64,000 nucleotides of DNA from Aliagarivorans marinus DSM 23064 (GCF_000429485.1 NZ_AUBY01000020.1:1-64000); one strand, 5' to 3'; positions 29,233-38,722 are shown, counted from the stretch's first letter. Notes: generated by a model from the letters alone, not told the origin. Numbers and translations: made by a program.

Positions 29233-29256
29233 AAAGCCCGCAATACTGCGGGCTTT
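29233..29256. terminator. bidirectional terminator, CBM48 gene/rplS
   Basis: AAAGCCCGCA, loop ATAC, TGCGGGCTTT, with an A run on the left. It sits between the convergent CBM48-like gene and rplS and suits both directions, more strongly the rplS one. Confidence 0.88.
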
Positions 29257-29275
29257 CAATCTCGAAGAAGTCGTC

Positions 29276-29626
29276 TTACTTAGCCAGCTTCTCTTTAATA
29301 CGCGCTTTCTTACCAGAAAGTTCGCGCAAGTAGTACAGCTTGCTACGACGTACGTCACCACGACGCTTAACGGTAATGCTATCAACTAGTGGGCTGTGAG
29401 TCTGGAAGCAGCGCTCAACGCCTTCACCGCTAGAGATCTTACGAACGGTGAATGCAGAGTGCAGGCCGCGGTTACGCTTAGCGATTACCACACCTTCAAA
29501 CGCCTGCAGACGCTCACGGTTACCTTCTTTAACTTTTACCTGAACTACAACAGTGTCACCTGGTGCAAATTCTGGCAGGTCTTTTTTCATTTGCTCTTCT
29601 TCGAGCTGTTTAATGATGTTGCTCAT
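29276..29626 (-). CDS. rplS: 50S ribosomal protein L19
   Basis: L19 sits at the 30S-50S interface. The 116 residues include [35 protein letters not shown] and the C-terminal [22 protein letters not shown], which are diagnostic. It is the last gene of rpsP-rimM-trmD-rplS, 30 nt after trmD, and ends at a strong terminator. Confidence 0.98.
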   Translation of the reverse strand: MSNIIKQLEEEQMKKDLPEFAPGDTVVVQVKVKEGNRERLQAFEGVVIAKRNRGLHSAFTVRKISSGEGVERCFQTHSPLVDSITVKRRGDVRRSKLYYLRELSGKKARIKEKLAK

Positions 29627-29656
29627 CGTATTTTCCTAGAATTAACTGAAACTAAT

Positions 29657-30427
29657 TTAATTATCCAAGAGCTGTTGCTCTTGAACGAACTCAGCAAGAA
29701 GTTTTTCTTGCTCGTCAGTCAGAGCTAGATCTTCTAATAACTCTGGTCTTCTCAAGTAAGTACGACCCAAGCTTTGCTTGTGCCGCCACTGACGGATCTT
29801 CGCGTGGTTGCCACTCAGCAATACCGAAGGTACTGCTTCCCCATCCAGAACTTCTGGGCGGGTATAGTGCGGACAATCCAACAACCCGTCGGTAAAGGAG
29901 TCCTGCTCAGCAGAGGCTTGATCGCCCAGTACACCCGGCACCAGCCGTGATACTGCGTCAATCAAGGTCATCGCTGGTAGCTCACCGCCACTTAATACGT
30001 AATCGCCCATCGACCATTCTTCATCGACTTCCGCCTGAATAATGCGTTCGTCAATGCCTTCATAGCGACCAGCAACCAGAATCAACTTTTGGTTTGCCGA
30101 CAGTTCTTTTACCCCGTCTTGCTTTAGCGGGCGACCTTGCGGTGACATGTAAATCACCTTAACCCCTTCGCCAGCTGCGGCCTTGGCTGCGTGGATGGCA
30201 TCGCGCAAAGGCTGCACCATCATGAGCATTCCCGGGCCACCGCCGTATGGGCGATCGTCCACTGTCCGATGTCTATCGTGAGTGAAATCACGGGGATTCC
30301 AGCACTCGATATGTAGCAAGCCGTTTTTCACTGCTCGCCCGGTCACACCGAACTCGCTGACTGCCTTGATCATCTCGGGGAATAGCGTGACTACGCCAAC
30401 CCACAACTTAGGAGAGTTCTCAGCCAT
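29657..30427 (-). CDS. trmD: tRNA (guanine(37)-N1)-methyltransferase
   Basis: Adds the m1G37 methyl group 3' of the anticodon, preventing +1 frameshifts. The SPOUT trefoil-knot motifs are seen in [13 protein letters not shown] and [18 protein letters not shown], where the catalytic Asp/Gly positions lie, plus the N-terminal VTLFPEMI and [11 protein letters not shown]. The length of 256 is standard. It sits 6 nt after rimM and shares the ribosomal operon. Confidence 0.98.
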   Translation of the reverse strand: MAENSPKLWVGVVTLFPEMIKAVSEFGVTGRAVKNGLLHIECWNPRDFTHDRHRTVDDRPYGGGPGMLMMVQPLRDAIHAAKAAAGEGVKVIYMSPQGRPLKQDGVKELSANQKLILVAGRYEGIDERIIQAEVDEEWSMGDYVLSGGELPAMTLIDAVSRLVPGVLGDQASAEQDSFTDGLLDCPHYTRPEVLDGEAVPSVLLSGNHAKIRQWRHKQSLGRTYLRRPELLEDLALTDEQEKLLAEFVQEQQLLDN

Positions 30428-30433
30428 GGGAGC

Positions 30434-30964
30434 TTAAAAATCCGCTTCCCAGTCAACGGTAATTACTTGAGTCTCGACATCGATGTTATCAATAGTCTGT
30501 GACTCTACGAACGGGATTAACCGTTCCTTTTTGCCAAAGGCATCTTTCAAATTGGCCTTCACAACCAGTACGTCATTGGAGCCGGTTTCCATTAAATCGG
30601 TCACCACACCCATGTCGTAGCCCTTGAGGTTAACTACCTTCATGCCCATCAGGTCACGCCAGTAGAACTCATCTTCGGCAAGCTCAGGCAGGCTATCGGC
30701 ATTAACTGCGATATCCATACCGGTAAGCGCCTGGGACTCTTCTCGAACATCGAAGCCCTCGAGCTTAACAATGTACGATTTGTTGTGACGCCGCCATTCT
30801 GACACTTTCACCGCAGTGAACTTCTCAGAACGACCTACCAACCAAGGTTGGTAATCAAACAGTGCTTCAGCATCTTGAGTGAAGGAGTTCACTTTCAGCC
30901 ACCCCTTGATCCCGTATACGGCACCTAGGCGACCAACAATGACGGGCTTTTCGCTTTCGCTCAT
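30434..30964 (-). CDS. rimM: 16S rRNA processing protein RimM
   Basis: Assembly factor that binds S19 and helps mature the 30S head. The N-terminal beta-barrel domain has [20 protein letters not shown], and the C-terminal PRC-barrel has [15 protein letters not shown] and [25 protein letters not shown]. The ATG at 30964 follows GGAG at 5 nt; an ATG-like start five codons upstream is less likely. It lies between rpsP and trmD in the conserved order. Confidence 0.96.
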   Translation of the reverse strand: MSESEKPVIVGRLGAVYGIKGWLKVNSFTQDAEALFDYQPWLVGRSEKFTAVKVSEWRRHNKSYIVKLEGFDVREESQALTGMDIAVNADSLPELAEDEFYWRDLMGMKVVNLKGYDMGVVTDLMETGSNDVLVVKANLKDAFGKKERLIPFVESQTIDNIDVETQVITVDWEADF

Positions 30965-30988
30965 CCTAACTCCACTCAACTGACTGAA

Positions 30989-31228
30989 TTAAGCTGCGTC
31001 TTTGATCAGCTTAGCTACACGGTTAGAAATAGCAGCGCCTTCACCAACCCAGTGGTTAATGCGGTCCATTTCCAAACGGATGCGCTCTTCTTGACCCTGA
31101 GCGATTGGGTTGAAGAAGCCTAGCTTCTCGATAAAACGACCGTCACGTGAGTTACGGCTGTCGGTCACTACTACGTGGTAGAAAGGACGCTTTTTAGCGC
31201 CGCCGCGTTGCAAACGAATGGTAACCAT
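30989..31228 (-). CDS. rpsP: 30S ribosomal protein S16
   Basis: First gene of the rpsP-rimM-trmD-rplS operon. The 79 residues begin [25 protein letters not shown], the S16 signature, followed by [14 protein letters not shown] promoter and a small leader hairpin lie upstream. The gene spacing of about 24 nt to rimM is consistent with co-transcription. Confidence 0.98.
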   Translation of the reverse strand: MVTIRLQRGGAKKRPFYHVVVTDSRNSRDGRFIEKLGFFNPIAQGQEERIRLEMDRINHWVGEGAAISNRVAKLIKDAA

Positions 31229-31294
31229 ATCGTCCTCATTTAGTTAAAAAAGTTATGGTCCACAAAATGGACCCCCGCTAATTGAAGCCGCAAG

Positions 31295-31322
31295 ATTGTA
31301 CTCTTTTCAAGGTTAAATGCAA
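31295..31322 (-). promoter_or_regulatory. rpsP operon promoter
   Basis: On the minus strand TTGCAT (31317-31322) and TACAAT (31295-31300), 16 bp apart. Between this and the start codon the leader can form the hairpin GGTCCA/TGGACC near 31257-31274, possibly a regulatory or stabilising stem. Confidence 0.6.
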
Positions 31323-31441
31323 GAAATAGCCACCCTCTGCTGTGTTTATTTTCGCCACGCTACATCAGCGATTTTCGGGCCCTTTCTCCGCCGGCGAATT
31401 TTGCGCTCAATCCCTATTGCGGCAGCCTTTTGTGAAACTAC

Positions 31442-31486
31442 GGCAAGCGCTTGTCAAAGAAACCTTTTTTGTTCGCGAAACGGTTC
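31442..31486 (+). promoter_or_regulatory. two LacI-type palindromes upstream of the GH16 gene
   Basis: CAAGCGCTTG (31444-31453) is a perfect palindrome with a central CG, extended to 14 bp with one mismatch (GGCAAGCGCTTGTC). A second, imperfect one, GAAACGGTTC, is at 31477-31486. Palindromes centred on CG with this spacing are typical LacI-family operators of sugar catabolic genes. They lie 90-135 bp before the glucanase start. The rest of 31323-31576 shows nothing else identifiable. Confidence 0.5.
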
Positions 31487-31576
31487 CCAATCTAGAGTGA
31501 AGGCTCTACCTGAGTCTCGCTAGTTGTGGCATTGCTAAACACCTCGTTTCCCCGAACACGTTTTATTGAGAATACT

Positions 31577-32446
31577 ATGACAAGCTTTAAATCCCCCCTT
31601 GCCTGCATACCATTAATGGGCCTAGTTGCCTGCGCGAATGTCGCTAATGACAGCTCCGCTGAAGGCCAAGCCAACCAAGATACCCGCGCGCAGGCGATCA
31701 CCAGTAATGCTCAGCGCAATCAGACCAGTGCTCAACTCTACGGCGCCGAGCTGTACAGCCAGGATAAAGTCCACTTTGGTCGCTTTGATATCCGTATGAA
31801 GCTGGTCAATCAGCCAGGGGTAGTTTCCTCTTTCTTTACCTACGACAACGAGTCTTGGCAGGGCGAAGGCCGTCCTTGGCGCGAGATCGACTTTGAAGCC
31901 ATCGGCAAGCAGCAGGGCCAACTACAAACCAACTTGATTACCGGCACCGCGGCCAAACGTATTCACTCAGAGCACAATGCTGAGATCGTCGACTTGGAGC
32001 AGTTCCATGACTACACCCTGATCTGGACGCCCGATGAGATCACCTGGATGGTCAATGGCGAAGTGATCCGCCAAGACTTGGCCGAAGACTCCCAGCAAGT
32101 GGTCGATATGCGCTCCGAGCCGCAAAGCTACCGCGCTAACGTGTGGGTATCGGAAGTAATTGAATGGGTCGGCCGCTTCGATGAGAGCCAACTACCGATG
32201 TATCAGGTGATCGACTCGATTAGCTACGCGGAGTACATCGATGGCGAATTTGTCCCCGCCTGGCGCGATGATTTCGACCGCTTTGATGACAAGCGCTGGG
32301 GCAAAGGTGATTGGGGCTTTGATAGCAATATCGCCTTGTTCTCTCCAGACAACTTACAGGTTATCGATGGCAAGGTGGTGTTGGCGTTGACACTTGGAGA
32401 AGCAGCTATCAAACCAGATACTCTGGCAGATGTGCTGGAAGATTAA
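31577..32446 (+). CDS. circularly permuted GH16 beta-glucanase, lipoprotein
   Basis: Probable 1,3-1,4-beta-glucanase (lichenase) or related beta-glucan hydrolase on the cell surface or periplasmic face. A signal peptide ends in the lipobox LVAC (Cys19). The GH16 catalytic motif EIDFE is at residues 103-107 (nucleophile Glu103, assisting Asp105, acid/base Glu107), preceded by GVVSSFFTYD. The segment that opens normal GH16 enzymes (WRDDFDRFDDKRWGKGDW ... DGKVVLALT) is instead at residues 229-272, near the C-terminus. This swapped order, and the stretches WVGRFDESQLP and RWGKGDWGFD, match my recollection of the naturally permuted Fibrobacter succinogenes glucanase. There is no carbohydrate-binding module. 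LacI-type palindromes lie upstream. Confidence 0.88.
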   Translation: MTSFKSPLACIPLMGLVACANVANDSSAEGQANQDTRAQAITSNAQRNQTSAQLYGAELYSQDKVHFGRFDIRMKLVNQPGVVSSFFTYDNESWQGEGRPWREIDFEAIGKQQGQLQTNLITGTAAKRIHSEHNAEIVDLEQFHDYTLIWTPDEITWMVNGEVIRQDLAEDSQQVVDMRSEPQSYRANVWVSEVIEWVGRFDESQLPMYQVIDSISYAEYIDGEFVPAWRDDFDRFDDKRWGKGDWGFDSNIALFSPDNLQVIDGKVVLALTLGEAAIKPDTLADVLED

Positions 32447-32458
32447 CCTTCGCGGTAG

Positions 32459-32989
32459 TTAATACTGGCGTAAGGTCAACACCCCATCGCGCTGAATCAA
32501 CTCAAGATGCTTCAGCGCGTTCATCCCAAGCAAGATCTCTTCACCTTGATAGCCGGGATTGATATGCGCCGATAGGTCGCGCCAGCGCAGCGGACCGATA
32601 TCCAGCTGACTGATGCGCGTTTGCCGAACGGTGACGCGGCCGTTTGCGGTGTTAACTGGCACCCTGGCACCATCCGGGAGCTCCAGGCGCTCTGCCACTG
32701 AGCTGGGAATGGAGATCTCGGTTGCGCCGGTATCCACCAGCATCACCACCGGATGGCCGTTGATCTGCGCTTGAGTCAGATAGTGGCCTTGGCGATTGCG
32801 TTTCAGTTGCACCTCAGGCACACCGTTCACGACTTGGCCCTGCAGCTGTTGGTTCGGGTTGTAGAGGCGCTCAATGCGGTCACTGAAGAAACTGTAGAAT
32901 AGCGCTAACAGCAGTAACCAGGCGACCACATACATCCAGCGACCGGTTCGTCGGCTGTTATCGGTTTCGGGGTCGGTAAAATCATCCAT
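32459..32989 (-). CDS. retropepsin-like aspartic protease, membrane-anchored
   Basis: A 176-residue protein with one N-terminal transmembrane segment (WMYVVAWLLLLALFYSFF, about 18-35) and a periplasmic retropepsin domain. The catalytic motif VMLVDTGATEISIP near residue 83 and the flap-partner segment ILLGMNALKHLEL are clear. It belongs to the TIGR02281/clan AA single-domain proteases, which must dimerise to form the active site. The substrate is unknown. It converges on the GH16 gene with 12 nt between stops. Confidence 0.88.
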   Translation of the reverse strand: MDDFTDPETDNSRRTGRWMYVVAWLLLLALFYSFFSDRIERLYNPNQQLQGQVVNGVPEVQLKRNRQGHYLTQAQINGHPVVMLVDTGATEISIPSSVAERLELPDGARVPVNTANGRVTVRQTRISQLDIGPLRWRDLSAHINPGYQGEEILLGMNALKHLELIQRDGVLTLRQY

Positions 32990-33157
32990 AGCGGCTCCTG
33001 CTACTTCTCTCGCCTAACAACTTATCATAATAGAACGCTTTCCCCGGCAGATTTGCTCTTTGACAGTAAGCAAAATCCAGCTCGCAAACCAACGTTTCCC
33101 CGCAAATGACCTCATCATTCATGGTCTACACTAGCTAAAAACTTACCGATTCCCGCT

Positions 33158-34348
33158 ATGAGATACGGCCTGTTCGTCACCTTGTTTGCTAGTCTCTTTA
33201 CGGCCAGCAGTATCGCTGCTGAGTTGTCCTTTTTCTATTACCGCGAGCAAGGCAAGCAGGTCTTCCAAACCCTACTCGAGCAGTTCTCACAAGAAACTGG
33301 CCATCAGGTCGCCCTTCATCAAGTACTTTCCTCCGACCTTCAGCCAGCGCTAGTCAAAGCTGCGTTGTCAGGGCAGACCGTCGATGTGGTGTTTGCTCCG
33401 TCAGATGCGATCAGCATTGCCAATATCATCCACTTGTCAGCAGTGCCCGATGCAATGATCTCCGAGCATGTTCCCCCAGAGCAACTCGCCACCACCTTAA
33501 ACCAAGGGGTGGTACGGGGGATCCCGATTCTTCAGGGCAATCACTTAATGCTGTTCTACAACAAGGCGCTGGTCTCGCAACCTGCGCAGACCTGGCAAGC
33601 GCTGCGTGCCCAACAGCCCGCCTTAGCCAAGCAAGGCATGCGCACCATCGGCTGGCCCTACCCCGACATGTATTGGTTTGCTGGCTTCGTTCATAGCTTC
33701 GGCGGTCGCATGACCCAAGGCCAGTCGCTGACTCTGGATAGCCCCGCCATGCAACAAGCACTGCGCTTCTATCGCGACTTGTCGGATAGCGGCTTGATTG
33801 ATGCCAACTGCGACTATGCCTGCGGACTACAAGCTCTTATTGACGGCGAGGTGGCCTACGCCATCAATGGAGAATGGGCACTGGCCGAACTGCAACAGCA
33901 ACTGGGCACGCAACTGGGCGTAACCAAAATCCCGGCAATTGGTGACCAGCATTTTGTGCCGTTTTCCTCATCCTTGGTGCTGATGTTTCCCAATGACGCC
34001 TTGAACGGCCCAAATGGTGAGGCCTTAGCAGCGCTCAGTCAGTTTTTTCAGCGCTACGACACCCAGCTCAAGATCTATCAACAGACCCGATTCCTGCCGG
34101 TCCACCAGCAACTGTTTAGTGAGCTGACCGAACAGGAGGCGAACAACCCCGTGCTGCAAGGCAGCCTGCTGCAACTGGCTGATGCAATTCCGATGTCCGC
34201 TGAGTCGGTGCAAAACAGTGCCTGGACCGGTATGCGCAAAGGCTTTGAGCTTTACATTCAAGGGCTGATAGATGAGCAGCAAGCTAGCCAGTTTATGCAG
34301 CAATATGCCGAGCGGGATCACCGCCAGCAACGGGAAAACACACCTTGA
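33158..34348 (+). CDS. periplasmic solute-binding protein (sugar ABC type 1)
   Basis: Exported protein of 396 residues with a signal peptide ending in SIAAE and the MalE/UgpB-like binding-protein fold: ELSFFYYREQGKQVFQTLLEQFSQETGHQV at the N-terminus, GIPILQGNHLMLFYNKAL for the hinge region and QALIDGEVAYAINGEWAL. A probable disulfide is NCDYAC. No ABC permease or ATPase gene is nearby. Its stop overlaps the start of a histidine kinase by 4 nt, so it is more likely a sensing subunit for that kinase than a transport component. The likely ligand is an oligosaccharide, by family only. Confidence 0.85.
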   Translation: MRYGLFVTLFASLFTASSIAAELSFFYYREQGKQVFQTLLEQFSQETGHQVALHQVLSSDLQPALVKAALSGQTVDVVFAPSDAISIANIIHLSAVPDAMISEHVPPEQLATTLNQGVVRGIPILQGNHLMLFYNKALVSQPAQTWQALRAQQPALAKQGMRTIGWPYPDMYWFAGFVHSFGGRMTQGQSLTLDSPAMQQALRFYRDLSDSGLIDANCDYACGLQALIDGEVAYAINGEWALAELQQQLGTQLGVTKIPAIGDQHFVPFSSSLVLMFPNDALNGPNGEALAALSQFFQRYDTQLKIYQQTRFLPVHQQLFSELTEQEANNPVLQGSLLQLADAIPMSAESVQNSAWTGMRKGFELYIQGLIDEQQASQFMQQYAERDHRQQRENTP

Positions 34349-36252
34349 GAATCAAGCAATTACGCAGTGTTTTATGGCTCAGTCTGTTGCTCATCGCGTT
34401 AGCGCCTACGCTAACCATCGGTGCCTACCTGCTCAAGCAAATCTCCGAGCTGGATCAGCAAAACGTCAGCCATGCTATTTACCTCAAAACCGAGGATATC
34501 ACCCGGCAACTAACCCAACGCTTGCAGCAAAGCGCCCGCGAAGCGCTGTCGCTATCCCAAGTATCTGATATTCAGATGACCCCTAACTCGGCTATTTTCA
34601 GCTACCAAGCCAACCTGTTACTCAGCGAACTGGTACAGCACAATCCTTGGGTGAGCGCCGCCTATATTGTGAATCTTAAAGGACAGGTCATGGAGGGCGC
34701 GCCGCTGTTTTCCCAACTCGTCGATCTGGAGGACTACCATCACCTCCTTACTTGGGATTCTGGCAGCAACGCCTCACCACCGGCTTTAGTCACCGAGATT
34801 TACAACGATGAACGCTTCCATCGGCGTGGCGAGCCGCCGCGTGGTGACAACCATCATGGGCTCGTGTTCGCGCAACCACTGCTGCAGCAAAGCTTTAACT
34901 CAGCCTCTGGCTACCGGGTCACCGGCGCTATTTTGGTGTTTATTCCTTTTGCCTATCTGTGGCACGACACCGGTATAGCGCTAGAGCAAAGCCAGCGCAT
35001 CTCCCTAAGCCAAGATGGGAGTGAGCTATTTGCATCAGCACATCTATCACCTTCACAGCCACAGCTTAAGACAACCATCACCGCTGGATGGCTGTCTTTA
35101 TCCCCCCCTATAGACGTTACGCTAAGTTCAGATACCCGATCCATTTGGCAACTCCTGTTGGAGCGCCGAGCCAACGTTGTACTGGTGGTAGGCCTAAACA
35201 CCGCACTGGTGATTGCACTGGCGCTGTTTTTAACCCGACACATTCAGCAGCCGCTGACCAGCCTGACTCAGGTGGTCGGGCGCTTCTCGATGGGTGATTA
35301 TCTGTATAAGCCTCCGCCTCTACGTTATGGCGAATTCGAGCAGGTATCTGAGCTACTCAGCTCCATGGCAAACAAGGTGATGGTTGACCAAGAGCTACTT
35401 GAGCAGCGGGTCAAACAGCGCACCCTTGAGCTGCAAAACGCCAACTCCGAGCTGGAAGCCACCTTGAAAGAGCTTGAAGATACCCAACAGCAGTTGGTCG
35501 AGAAAGAGAAACTGGCCGCCTTGGGCGGGCTGGTATCGGGTGTTGCCCATGAGCTCAATACGCCGTTGGGCGTGGGCATCTCGGCGTCTTCGCAAATCGC
35601 CGACAACGCGTCACAAGTGTTGACTCAACTGGAACAAGGCCAGCTCTCCAAGCACACGTTAATCAACACCATGGAGCAAAACCAACAAGCAGCCCAGTTG
35701 ATGGAAAGCAGTATGAAGCGCGCCGCCGCTCTGGTTAAAAGCTTTAAGGCAATCGCGGGCGCTGACATCGATAGCACTCAACAGTCCTTCCCGCTGCTAA
35801 GCTGGTGCCAACAACGGCTAGAAATGGAGTTAACCACCCGCAATCAAGCCCTCCCAGCGCTGCGCTTTGCCGGGGACAACCCCACGATCCGTTTTAACGC
35901 CAGTGCGCTGGAGCAGATCCTACATAGTTTGCTTGAAAACTCGCTACAGCACGGTTTTACCGACCAAGTCGCACCTGAAATTGCCATCAAGGTGACCAAA
36001 GGTACTGAAGAGGTATTCCTGGAGTATCGCGACAATGGTCAGGGGGTAGATGAAGAAGAGTTAACCCTAATCTTCAACCCATTCTTCACCACTCGTCGCG
36101 GCGAGGGCAACATTGGTTTGGGGCTCAATCAGGTATTCAATTTGGTAAGCCTGCACCTACATGGAGAGGTCAGCGCGTTTCAGGTAAAACCGCAGGGATT
36201 GGGGATAAAGATACGCCTGGCCACAGAGCCAGGCGTCAATGGCAACAGCTAG
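34345..36252 (+). CDS. membrane sensor histidine kinase
   Basis: 635-residue kinase. Transmembrane segments at about 9-30 and 276-298 enclose a 245-residue periplasmic sensor region. A HAMP-like linker (about 300-350) and a coiled coil lead to the phospho-acceptor helix [13 protein letters not shown] (His near 402), and the C-terminal ATPase has the N box [10 protein letters not shown]1 DNGQGV, F box FFTT and G2 GLGLNQV. No response regulator is adjacent. Translational coupling to the upstream binding protein suggests that the liganded binding protein contacts the periplasmic domain. It converges on tyrA with a 4-nt overlap (CTAG). Confidence 0.9.
   Translation: MRIKQLRSVLWLSLLLIALAPTLTIGAYLLKQISELDQQNVSHAIYLKTEDITRQLTQRLQQSAREALSLSQVSDIQMTPNSAIFSYQANLLLSELVQHNPWVSAAYIVNLKGQVMEGAPLFSQLVDLEDYHHLLTWDSGSNASPPALVTEIYNDERFHRRGEPPRGDNHHGLVFAQPLLQQSFNSASGYRVTGAILVFIPFAYLWHDTGIALEQSQRISLSQDGSELFASAHLSPSQPQLKTTITAGWLSLSPPIDVTLSSDTRSIWQLLLERRANVVLVVGLNTALVIALALFLTRHIQQPLTSLTQVVGRFSMGDYLYKPPPLRYGEFEQVSELLSSMANKVMVDQELLEQRVKQRTLELQNANSELEATLKELEDTQQQLVEKEKLAALGGLVSGVAHELNTPLGVGISASSQIADNASQVLTQLEQGQLSKHTLINTMEQNQQAAQLMESSMKRAAALVKSFKAIAGADIDSTQQSFPLLSWCQQRLEMELTTRNQALPALRFAGDNPTIRFNASALEQILHSLLENSLQHGFTDQVAPEIAIKVTKGTEEVFLEYRDNGQGVDEEELTLIFNPFFTTRRGEGNIGLGLNQVFNLVSLHLHGEVSAFQVKPQGLGIKIRLATEPGVNGNS
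36213..36236 (-). terminator. hairpin ending aroF-tyrA, inside the kinase 3' end
   Basis: ACGCCTGG, 8-nt loop, CCAGGCGT, starting 13 nt past the tyrA stop on the minus strand and followed by ATCTTTAT. It is embedded in the last codons of the convergent kinase gene, so it must serve both coding and termination. Confidence 0.55.
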
Positions 36253-37373
36253 CCTTGGCGGTTATCGTTAGCCTGCTGTAGCAAGCTGCGACTCTCTGCC
36301 AAGAAGGTTTGCGAGTACTCGCCGAACCAGTCGCTCACCTCAGCAAAGTTATTGATAAAGCCCTCGCGGTCGCCGGCTTTAATCAGCTCCACCAGTTGGC
36401 CAAAGTGCTGGTAGTAGCGCTCAATCATCCCCACGCTGTCGTTAGATGCCATGATAATGTCGGCATACAGCTCGGCATTTTGCGCGAACAAGCGCCCAAC
36501 CATCGCTAGCTCCAAGCGGTAGATTGGCGAACTAAGGTCCAGTAACAGTTTCAAGTCAGCATCCAGCTCGGCCAAGTGACGGCCATAAGCGAACGAGGTG
36601 AAGTGGCGCAGCGATTGAATAAGCGTCATCGCCTCATCGTGCTTCTCAGCGCTAACCGGGAAGATCCGTGCTCCCCAGATGGCCATCTGTTGCAGTAGCC
36701 ACTGGTAGTGCTGCTCGCCACGGCCATTCACGTAAACGACCGCCTGCTTTGCCAAACTCGGCACATCGGGACCAAACATCGGGTGCAAGCCAACCACCGG
36801 CCCTTTATGGGTATCGAGCATCGCTTTCAGTGGACGTGCTTTAACGCTGGTCAAATCACATAGCACGCAGTTTTCTGGCAGTGTGCTTAGCTGGCGAATG
36901 ATCTGCTCAGTGGTCTTGATTGGTACCGAGACCACCACCAAACCAGCGCCAGCGAAGAACTCATCGGCGCGCTCCCAGTCGTTACGTCCCATTACCTTCA
37001 CGTTGTAGCCGGAAAGCTGGAACATATTGACGAACACCTTACCCAGCGCGCCATGGCCACCGATCACCACTACGTCACCCAGATCGGGATTGATGGTTTT
37101 GAAGCCGGCGTCTTTTTCACTGGTATACGACTCTCGCATCACCCGGCGCAGCACATCTTCGATAAGCTGAGGCGGTACGCCCTTGCTTTCCGCTTCGCCG
37201 CGGCGCTTGGCCAGCATAGCGGCCTCACGACTTGGGTCATAGATCGGCAAACCGTGCTCGGTTTTCACTTCACCGACCTTATGCACCAGGTTGATACGCT
37301 GCTGCAGCAGCGAGAGTAGCTGCTGATCGACCGAATCAATCTGGTCACGCAGCTGGTTGAGAGCCTCTACCAT
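36249..37373 (-). CDS. tyrA: bifunctional chorismate mutase / prephenate dehydrogenase
   Basis: Makes prephenate from chorismate and oxidises it to 4-hydroxyphenylpyruvate for tyrosine. The N-terminal AroQ mutase domain (about 1-90) has [30 protein letters not shown]; the NAD-binding dehydrogenase domain starts near 100 with [18 protein letters not shown] and contains GLHPMFGPD. Its 374 residues match E. coli TyrA. It follows aroF by 9 nt in the enterobacterial order. Confidence 0.97.
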   Translation of the reverse strand: MVEALNQLRDQIDSVDQQLLSLLQQRINLVHKVGEVKTEHGLPIYDPSREAAMLAKRRGEAESKGVPPQLIEDVLRRVMRESYTSEKDAGFKTINPDLGDVVVIGGHGALGKVFVNMFQLSGYNVKVMGRNDWERADEFFAGAGLVVVSVPIKTTEQIIRQLSTLPENCVLCDLTSVKARPLKAMLDTHKGPVVGLHPMFGPDVPSLAKQAVVYVNGRGEQHYQWLLQQMAIWGARIFPVSAEKHDEAMTLIQSLRHFTSFAYGRHLAELDADLKLLLDLSSPIYRLELAMVGRLFAQNAELYADIIMASNDSVGMIERYYQHFGQLVELIKAGDREGFINNFAEVSDWFGEYSQTFLAESRSLLQQANDNRQG

Positions 37374-37382
37374 GTGTAGTCC

Positions 37383-38456
37383 TTAATCCTTAAAGCGCTG
37401 ACGCAGAGCCTGAGCCAGATCCTGATTGGCTTTATCCAACACCTTGGCAGTGCTTTCCCAATCGATACAGGCATCGGTTACCGACACGCCGTAGGCCAGC
37501 TCGTGCTTAGGCAGTGAGCTTGGCTGGTTGCCTGCCTTGAGGTTACTTTCGAGCATGATGCCGATAATTGACTGGTTACCTTCCTGGATCTGGTGAATCA
37601 CATTCTCTGCAACCAACGGCTGTAGTTCGTGGTTTTTGCTTGAGTTTGCGTGGCTACAGTCTACCACCAAACTGGCAGGTAGATTGGCATCCTGCATGGC
37701 TTTTTCTGCCAGTGCCACATTTACCGAATCGTAGTTTGGCTGTTTGCCGCCGCGCAGAATCACGTGGCAGTCCGGGTTGCCGGCGGTTTGCATGATGGCC
37801 ACCTGGCCTTGCGGGCTCATACCAATAAAGCGGTGTGGTGAAGAGGCCGACTGCATACCGTTAATCGCGGTGCTGAGGCTGCCATCGGTACCGTTTTTAA
37901 AGCCCACCGGCATCGACAGGCCACTGGCCAGTTCGCGGTGAGTCTGCGACTCGGTAGTACGGGCACCAATCGCCGCCCAAGAGATCAGCTCAGAGATGTA
38001 CTGCGGGCTCATCGGGTCGAGCGCTTCGGTGGCGGTTGGCAGGCCGAGCTCAGCAATCCAGGTCAGCAGTTCACGGGCTTGGTGCAGACCTTCTTCCACG
38101 TCAAAGCTGTTATCCATATGCGGGTCGTTAATCAGGCCTTTCCAGCCTACCGTGGTACGTGGCTTTTCAAAGTAAACACGCATCACAATGAACAGAGTAT
38201 CTTGGTACTTGTCGTGTAGCACTTTAAGCTTTTTGGCGTACTCTTTGGCTTGCTCAACATCGTGCACTGAACACGGGCCGGTGATCACCAGCAGGCGCGG
38301 GTCTTTATGATGGCAGATATTGGCGATGGTCTTGCGCGAGCGGCGCACGAACTCCAGCGCGTTATCACTGGCTGGAAGTTTCTCCCGAAGTTGCTCGGGG
38401 GTAATCAGAATCTGTTGAGACTCAATATGAATATTGTTGACGCGATCTTGTTGCAT
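37383..38456 (-). CDS. aroF: 3-deoxy-7-phosphoheptulonate synthase (class I)
   Basis: Condenses PEP and erythrose 4-phosphate, the first step of the shikimate pathway. Class I motifs are present: ITGPCSVHD (metal Cys), RVYFEKPRTTVGWKGL, IGARTTESQTHRE and DCSHANS. The 357 residues and pairing with tyrA point to the tyrosine-sensitive AroF type. Upstream (minus strand) a partial TyrR-box-like TGTAAA half site occurs near 38581, but the second half is poor, so TyrR control is only a guess. Confidence 0.93.
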   Translation of the reverse strand: MQQDRVNNIHIESQQILITPEQLREKLPASDNALEFVRRSRKTIANICHHKDPRLLVITGPCSVHDVEQAKEYAKKLKVLHDKYQDTLFIVMRVYFEKPRTTVGWKGLINDPHMDNSFDVEEGLHQARELLTWIAELGLPTATEALDPMSPQYISELISWAAIGARTTESQTHRELASGLSMPVGFKNGTDGSLSTAINGMQSASSPHRFIGMSPQGQVAIMQTAGNPDCHVILRGGKQPNYDSVNVALAEKAMQDANLPASLVVDCSHANSSKNHELQPLVAENVIHQIQEGNQSIIGIMLESNLKAGNQPSSLPKHELAYGVSVTDACIDWESTAKVLDKANQDLAQALRQRFKD

Positions 38457-38673
38457 TGACAGCTAACTCCTTCTTGGCTTGCACGGTGGCCTTGCTATTT
38501 TGGTTGTGTGGCCACGAATAAAAACGATACCAAGGCAACAGCCATTTGCAATCTTCGGCGCAAAAAACCGCCAGCAACAGTGTAAAAACCGACTTTTCGG
38601 ACAAAATCAGCCTTAAAGCAGTGTTTTTTCCTATTTTTGTCAGACAAATGAGACCTCGCTTATTGTCATACAT
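38457..38673 (-). other. aroF leader region with aromatic-rich open frame
   Basis: A frame open from an ATG at 38673 runs through the leader and into aroF in another phase (stop at 38422). Within it, codons for W, Y and F cluster: KWLLPWYRFYSWPH. Directly after this cluster, GTGGCC and GGCCAC (about 38485-38514) can pair. Such a layout resembles a ribosome-mediated attenuator, but no convincing ribosome site or T-run terminator is seen. Low confidence. Confidence 0.25.
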
Positions 38674-38722
38674 GAAGTGAAAATCCGACTATTTTTTGCT
38701 TCTTTCCCGGCCTGACTGTCTC

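Noticed and set aside
31577-32446. Truncated or fused GH16 gene
   Set aside because: All parts of the fold are present in swapped order, and the frame is intact from lipobox to stop, so permutation explains it better than decay.
33158-34348. Transport-only ABC binding protein
   Set aside because: No permease or ATPase is adjacent and the coupling to a kinase gene points to sensing; a remote transporter cannot be excluded.
38581-38598. TyrR box before aroF
   Set aside because: Only one half (TGTAAA) fits; the second half is poor, so it is not listed as an operator.
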